Notes under the pieces: generated by a model | Database searches by the model: none | What the model was told of the DNA's origin: nothing | The model's input: only the letters and a program-made list of their open reading frames with translations | Shown here: positions 60,408 to 64,000 of the stretch, piece after piece | Layout of the letters: each line of letters opens with the position of its first letter | Position numbering within the stretch: position 1 is the stretch's first letter | Translations under genes and position numbers: made by a program | Assembly (NCBI GenBank): GCA_001648575.1 | Contig: LQXN01000066.1 | Location: 186,001-250,000 of the forward strand | Length of the DNA: 64,000 bases | Direction: 5' to 3' | Origin: Sutcliffiella horikoshii DSM 8719 | GTDB lineage: Bacteria; Bacillota; Bacilli; Bacillales; Bacillaceae_I

Positions 60408-63400
60408 ATGATTTCTCAAGATACTATACTGCAAACCAAAATTACAGCACCAACTGTCAAAGAGCATGTACTCAGAAGAGCAAAAATAGCAAGAAAAATG
60501 AAAGCGGTTACCAACTTCGGTGTCACAGTGGTCCACTCTGGTCCTGGATATGGAAAAAGCACCATTGTCGCTTCGTTTGTACCAGCGTTTGATGCTATCA
60601 CTTGTTGGTATACCGCAACAGAACTTGATGATGAACTGATCCCCTTTCTTAGGTATGTTATCCACTCAATAAGAAACAAAAACGATGACTTTGGAGAAAA
60701 TCTATTACATTTCCTTAATAAAATGGACAGATATATCCGTGAAGAAGAAGTTCAAGACTTTTGTTCGCTTTTTATAAATGAAATTGCCAAGCTCCAAACG
60801 CCGCTAATTCTTATAATAGATGACTTTCATTTTGTGCAGAACAATACGGAAATTATGGTGTGGTTCCATTGGTTGCTACATCATATTCCAAACAATCTCC
60901 ATTTAATTTTAGTAACCAGGCAAAGACCGGATTGGGAAATTGTAACAGCGATGAAAGTGAAGAATGAGCTGATGGAAATAACAGAGGATGATCTTAAATT
61001 CTCGATGGACGAAGTGGAAGTCCTTCTCCAAGATGTGTACATGCTAGATGTAAGTACAGAGGATATAGAACTGATTTTCTCGTTGTCGGAAGGATGGGTC
61101 ATGGCCTTAGGATTATTAAGTCAGCGTCTAGTGGAACAAACGTCGACAGATGGCTTTATCATGACTCAAGGAACATTGGAAGATCTGTTCAAATACTTGG
61201 CTACAGAAGTGTTCATGAAACAGACCCCCATGGTTCAACAATTTTTAGAACAGACCTCAATATTGGATGTGCTCAGCGGGGAGATATGTGATGAAGTCCT
61301 TGGGATCAATGGCTCCAATTACTTGTTGCAGTCGTTGACAGAACGGCATCTGTTTATAACTGTCAATGGAAAGGACAGTTATCGATATCATGCGCTCTTC
61401 AAAGAGTTTCTGGAAAGAAGGCTTAAAGTACAGGAACAGCAATATAGGCAGCTACATAAGCGTTGTGCCAAATGGTATATGAAGCAAAGGGACGTTCTCC
61501 CGGCCATCGCGCATTTTGAGAAAATTGAAGAATACTCTGCTATCGGTGCGCTGATTCATGAGCATGGGGTTCAACTTCTGGAACAGGGACAGCTATCATA
61601 TGTTTTGGAGAAACTGCTCAAAATAAATGTCCATACTAAAAATAGATTTTACATGCTGTGGTATATTCAAGGCGAGATTTTGCGTTACCGCTGCCAATAC
61701 GAAGAGTCGGAAGCAGCGTATAAGAAGGGCCTTGAAGCTGCCAGGATGTCTGGGGATGTACTTGTGATCATCAGATCCCTTAAAGGAATCGCAAAAATAT
61801 ATCTGGATACTATCCAACCGATCAAAGCAGAAAGAGTACTGTCAGAAGCGATTAAACTTATGGAGAACTGCCCTATTGAGAAAACTGAAGAAAATCAACT
61901 ATATGCCATTATGGCAGAAAATCTTTTGAATGCAGGGAATGCGGCAAAAGCGCTAGAATGGCTTGAAAAGTTGGATTATGTCTATAAGCAGGAGGAAGCT
62001 GGGAACCTGGAAGCGAGAATCTTGTTGCGTTCTGGAAATCTGCAGATGGCGAAGAAACTTTTATTGAACAAGAAAAAAGGGGAGATTGAAGGAGCGCTTC
62101 CGCAGTCACACCGAGAGACAGATTTGCTATTATCGCTTGTGGAAGCATTCATTGGCAATGCAGATCAGGCAAAGTTACTTGCAGATGCAGGGATTAAACA
62201 AGGCATAAAGCTCCAGGCACCTTTCGTGGAGGCATGCGGCTGGATCCGCCTTGGGCATGCCATCCAGCTTATGGAGGTGTATGACAAGGTTCTGGCAAAG
62301 GACTGTTATCAGACTGCACTTGAGATTATGGAAGATTTGAATGTTTCAAGAGGAAAAGCAGAAGCAAATATGGGGTTGTGTATTTTATATACATATCAAG
62401 GTGCCTATGAGAAAGCAATATCATGCGGGGAAGAGGCATTGAAAGAAACGGAAGAGGTAAAAGATATTTGGCTGTCCGGTCTCATCTATCTCGCAATGAA
62501 AATAGCTTCCATCCAGAATAACAAATGGGACAGAGTGGAATTTTATGGTGTTCGTGCGAGTAAACTTTTGCGTAAGTGTGGAGATGGATATGCAGCAATG
62601 CTTTTATGCTTATGGGAATCCATCTACCATTATGAACGCCAAGAGTGGAATGGTTTCACTGATACCATAAATTCATTTTTGAATTCCTTACAAACTGGGA
62701 ACTTTGAGTTTATCCTATTTAATCGAACCACTTTTGGGCCAAGCGATCTCCAAAGGTTTACTCCGCTTCTTATGGAAGCGCATAACAGAGGGATTCAGCG
62801 TGAATATGTAACATCCTTATTAAATGAGTTGGGCTTCTCTGAAGTTCAGAACCATCCGGGTTATACCTTGAAAATTCAAACGCTGGGTAGTTTCAGGGTT
62901 TGGCTCGGCCAAAAAGAAGTGGATGCAAAAGACTGGCAGCGGGCAAAGGCGAAAGAAATGTTGGAGTTTTTTGTTACTAAAAGAAACAAGCACGTAATGA
63001 GGGATGATATTTTTGCGGCATTGTGGCCGAATGCACTTGAAAAATCCATGACAAGGGATTTTAAGGTTGCCTTGAATGCCCTGAACAATGCCTTAGAGCC
63101 TGAAAGGAAGGCCAGAACAGAGCCATTCTTCATTCAAAGAGAAGGAAATTCCTATGGCTTGAATCCTAATAGCGGGTATATAGTAGATGCTATTGAATTT
63201 GAATCGTATGCATCTGCCGGGTTGGAAGAACAGGATCCGAACAAGGCCAAATCTTTTTTGGAAAAAGCTTTGGCTTTATATAAAGGAGATTTTCTGCCTG
63301 ACCAAAAATACGCGGATTGGTGTCTGATCGAGAGGGAACGTCTTTTAGTCTACTATTTGCGTTGCAGTGAAAAGATTGCTCAGCTCTTGGTAGCAAGAAA

Positions 63401-63626
63401 AGAATATGACCCCGCCATCCAATGGTGCGAGCGGGTTATAGATAAGGATCCAACTTGGGAAGAGGCTTATCGCCTGCTGATGTTTTGTTATTATCATAAG
63501 AATAATCGGTCACAGGCTATGAAGTGGTTCGCTAGGTGCAAGCAGTATCTGGAAAGTGAACTTGGTGTGGAGCCGATGTTCTCCACGAAGCAGATGTACG
63601 ATATGGTACTGGGAAAAGCAAATTAA
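60408..63626 (+). CDS. STAND-NTPase/TPR transcriptional regulator with C-terminal BTAD
   Basis: 1072 residues. MalT-like N-terminus: P-loop SGPGYGKSTIV (~44-54) and Walker B LILIIDDFH (133-141). A long helical TPR-type array (~340-800) follows, then a C-terminal SARP-like part: winged helix (LKIQTLGSFRVWLGQKEVDAKDWQRAKAKEMLEFFV) and a BTAD (DAIEFESYASAG to ELGVEPMFSTKQMYDMVLG). It is probably an activator switched by a small ligand. ATG 60408 has AGGAGG 7 nt upstream. It is directly upstream of an ABC binding-protein gene whose promoter has SARP-style direct repeats, so that transporter is the likely target. Confidence 0.85.
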   Translation: MISQDTILQTKITAPTVKEHVLRRAKIARKMKAVTNFGVTVVHSGPGYGKSTIVASFVPAFDAITCWYTATELDDELIPFLRYVIHSIRNKNDDFGENLLHFLNKMDRYIREEEVQDFCSLFINEIAKLQTPLILIIDDFHFVQNNTEIMVWFHWLLHHIPNNLHLILVTRQRPDWEIVTAMKVKNELMEITEDDLKFSMDEVEVLLQDVYMLDVSTEDIELIFSLSEGWVMALGLLSQRLVEQTSTDGFIMTQGTLEDLFKYLATEVFMKQTPMVQQFLEQTSILDVLSGEICDEVLGINGSNYLLQSLTERHLFITVNGKDSYRYHALFKEFLERRLKVQEQQYRQLHKRCAKWYMKQRDVLPAIAHFEKIEEYSAIGALIHEHGVQLLEQGQLSYVLEKLLKINVHTKNRFYMLWYIQGEILRYRCQYEESEAAYKKGLEAARMSGDVLVIIRSLKGIAKIYLDTIQPIKAERVLSEAIKLMENCPIEKTEENQLYAIMAENLLNAGNAAKALEWLEKLDYVYKQEEAGNLEARILLRSGNLQMAKKLLLNKKKGEIEGALPQSHRETDLLLSLVEAFIGNADQAKLLADAGIKQGIKLQAPFVEACGWIRLGHAIQLMEVYDKVLAKDCYQTALEIMEDLNVSRGKAEANMGLCILYTYQGAYEKAISCGEEALKETEEVKDIWLSGLIYLAMKIASIQNNKWDRVEFYGVRASKLLRKCGDGYAAMLLCLWESIYHYERQEWNGFTDTINSFLNSLQTGNFEFILFNRTTFGPSDLQRFTPLLMEAHNRGIQREYVTSLLNELGFSEVQNHPGYTLKIQTLGSFRVWLGQKEVDAKDWQRAKAKEMLEFFVTKRNKHVMRDDIFAALWPNALEKSMTRDFKVALNALNNALEPERKARTEPFFIQREGNSYGLNPNSGYIVDAIEFESYASAGLEEQDPNKAKSFLEKALALYKGDFLPDQKYADWCLIERERLLVYYLRCSEKIAQLLVARKEYDPAIQWCERVIDKDPTWEEAYRLLMFCYYHKNNRSQAMKWFARCKQYLESELGVEPMFSTKQMYDMVLGKAN

Positions 63627-63656
63627 ACTCCGCCTGGATGGTGGGGTTTTTTATTT
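63627..63656 (+). terminator. intrinsic terminator of the regulator gene
   Basis: ACTCCGCC / GGTGGGGT stem (two G-U pairs), 5-nt loop, T-run. Confidence 0.85.
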
Positions 63657-63663
63657 TGCCTGC

Positions 63664-63695
63664 TTGTAACTCGTTTGTAACCGCTGTTATATAAG
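63664..63695 (+). promoter_or_regulatory. promoter with two 11-bp-spaced heptamer repeats
   Basis: TTGTAAC at 63664-63670 and again at 63675-63681, start-to-start 11 bp. TATAAG (63690-63695) begins 8 bp after the second repeat. This is the geometry known for SARP/BTAD activator sites, overlapping where a -35 would be. Confidence 0.7.
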
Positions 63696-63740
63696 CTGAA
63701 GCTACAACTTTACAAATTAATGGGTTGAGGGGGAAGGTAG

Positions 63741-64000
63741 ATGAAAAAGTGGAAGACAGGATTTTTGCTTCTGTGCATGGTGATGCTGTTTTTGGCTGGA
63801 TGCAGTGACAGTAATGCAGGGACAGAGGCAGATTCAGGTGGAGATGCTGATGAAAAGGTGATCAAAGTTGGTGTGCTCGCTTCCTTGACTGGTGCGCTTG
63901 AAACGTATGGTAAGCAGACGGTGCAAGGGTTTGAGCTTGGTCTTGAGTATGCAACGGAAGGAACGATGGAAGTAAATGGCCGCAAAATTGAGTTTGTGGT
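63741..64000 (+). CDS. ABC transporter substrate-binding lipoprotein (Peripla_BP_6 type), 5' part
   Basis: The first 86 codons are visible; the gene runs off the right edge. Signal peptide with lipobox LFLAGC, short acidic linker, then KVGVLASLTGALETYGKQTVQGFELGLEYA, the start of a LivJ/Peripla_BP_6 domain used for branched-chain amino acids, amides or urea. GGGGGAAGG lies 5 nt before ATG. Permease and ATPase genes would be expected just beyond the window. Confidence 0.85.
   Translation, partial: MKKWKTGFLLLCMVMLFLAGCSDSNAGTEADSGGDADEKVIKVGVLASLTGALETYGKQTVQGFELGLEYATEGTMEVNGRKIEFV

Overview
This window looks like a chromosomal segment of a low-GC, spore-forming member of the Bacillaceae (Bacillus in the broad sense). 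The reasons are strong AAGGAGG-type ribosome binding sites, frequent GTG/TTG starts, a SpoIIP-type sporulation protein, Fur, Zur, CcpA (cre), CodY and NagR (dre) type operator sequences, and many genes with recognisable B. subtilis counterparts (ilv-leu, nagA-nagB-nagR, yhfK, maa, sip). No rRNA, tRNA, CRISPR array or prophage was seen. All functions are assigned by reading motifs; no database search was run.

Layout. 1-9 kb: a partial small membrane gene, an SDR epimerase, a DksA-like protein, a YjoB-like AAA ATPase, a patatin/MFS pair, and a Fur-boxed siderophore-binding lipoprotein with an FhuF-like reductase. 7.8-20.4 kb: branched-chain amino acid synthesis, with ilvA alone and then a nine-gene operon ilvE-ilvD-ilvB-ilvN-ilvC-leuA-leuB-leuC-leuD. 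Its leader stacks two cre sites, a CodY-like box, a sigma-A promoter and a ykkC-class RNA that by context is a ppGpp riboswitch. 20.6-36.5 kb: mixed housekeeping genes, including a DEDDh exonuclease-BRCT protein, a lipoprotein, a nucleoside hydrolase, maa, a glycosyltransferase, a zinc-chaperone gene broken by one stop codon under an apparent Zur box, a SpoIIP-like gene with a probable AUA start, yhfK, a 52-bp tandem repeat array, a split ThrE-type exporter and a LysM-CAP protein. 36.6-40.2 kb: the nagA-nagB-nagR-SIS operon with two dre operators. 40.3-50 kb: several GNAT proteins (one fused to a Clp-N domain), a gluzincin peptidase and a D-Ala-D-Ala carboxypeptidase. 48.9-56 kb: acyl-CoA dehydrogenase with yhdT-panF, then a membrane alpha/beta hydrolase, a secreted metallo-beta-lactamase-fold protein and a small secreted protein. 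56.1-57.6 kb: an IS91-like element with a zinc-ribbon partner gene. 57.7-64 kb: VOC protein, APH-like kinase, TVP38 protein, signal peptidase I, and a large STAND/BTAD regulator next to the start of an ABC-transporter binding protein.

The most unusual feature is a dispersed structured repeat family with six copies here. Three copies (41.7, 44.6, 46.8 kb) sit between direct duplications of 23-30 bp, and in two of them the duplicated sequence is exactly an intrinsic-terminator hairpin. Two other copies lie inside the ilv-leu operon. Stems pair differently but compatibly between copies, which argues for a selected fold. The second is the 52-bp array at 33.5-34.4 kb, in which every unit carries a hairpin and which is followed by an intrinsic terminator.
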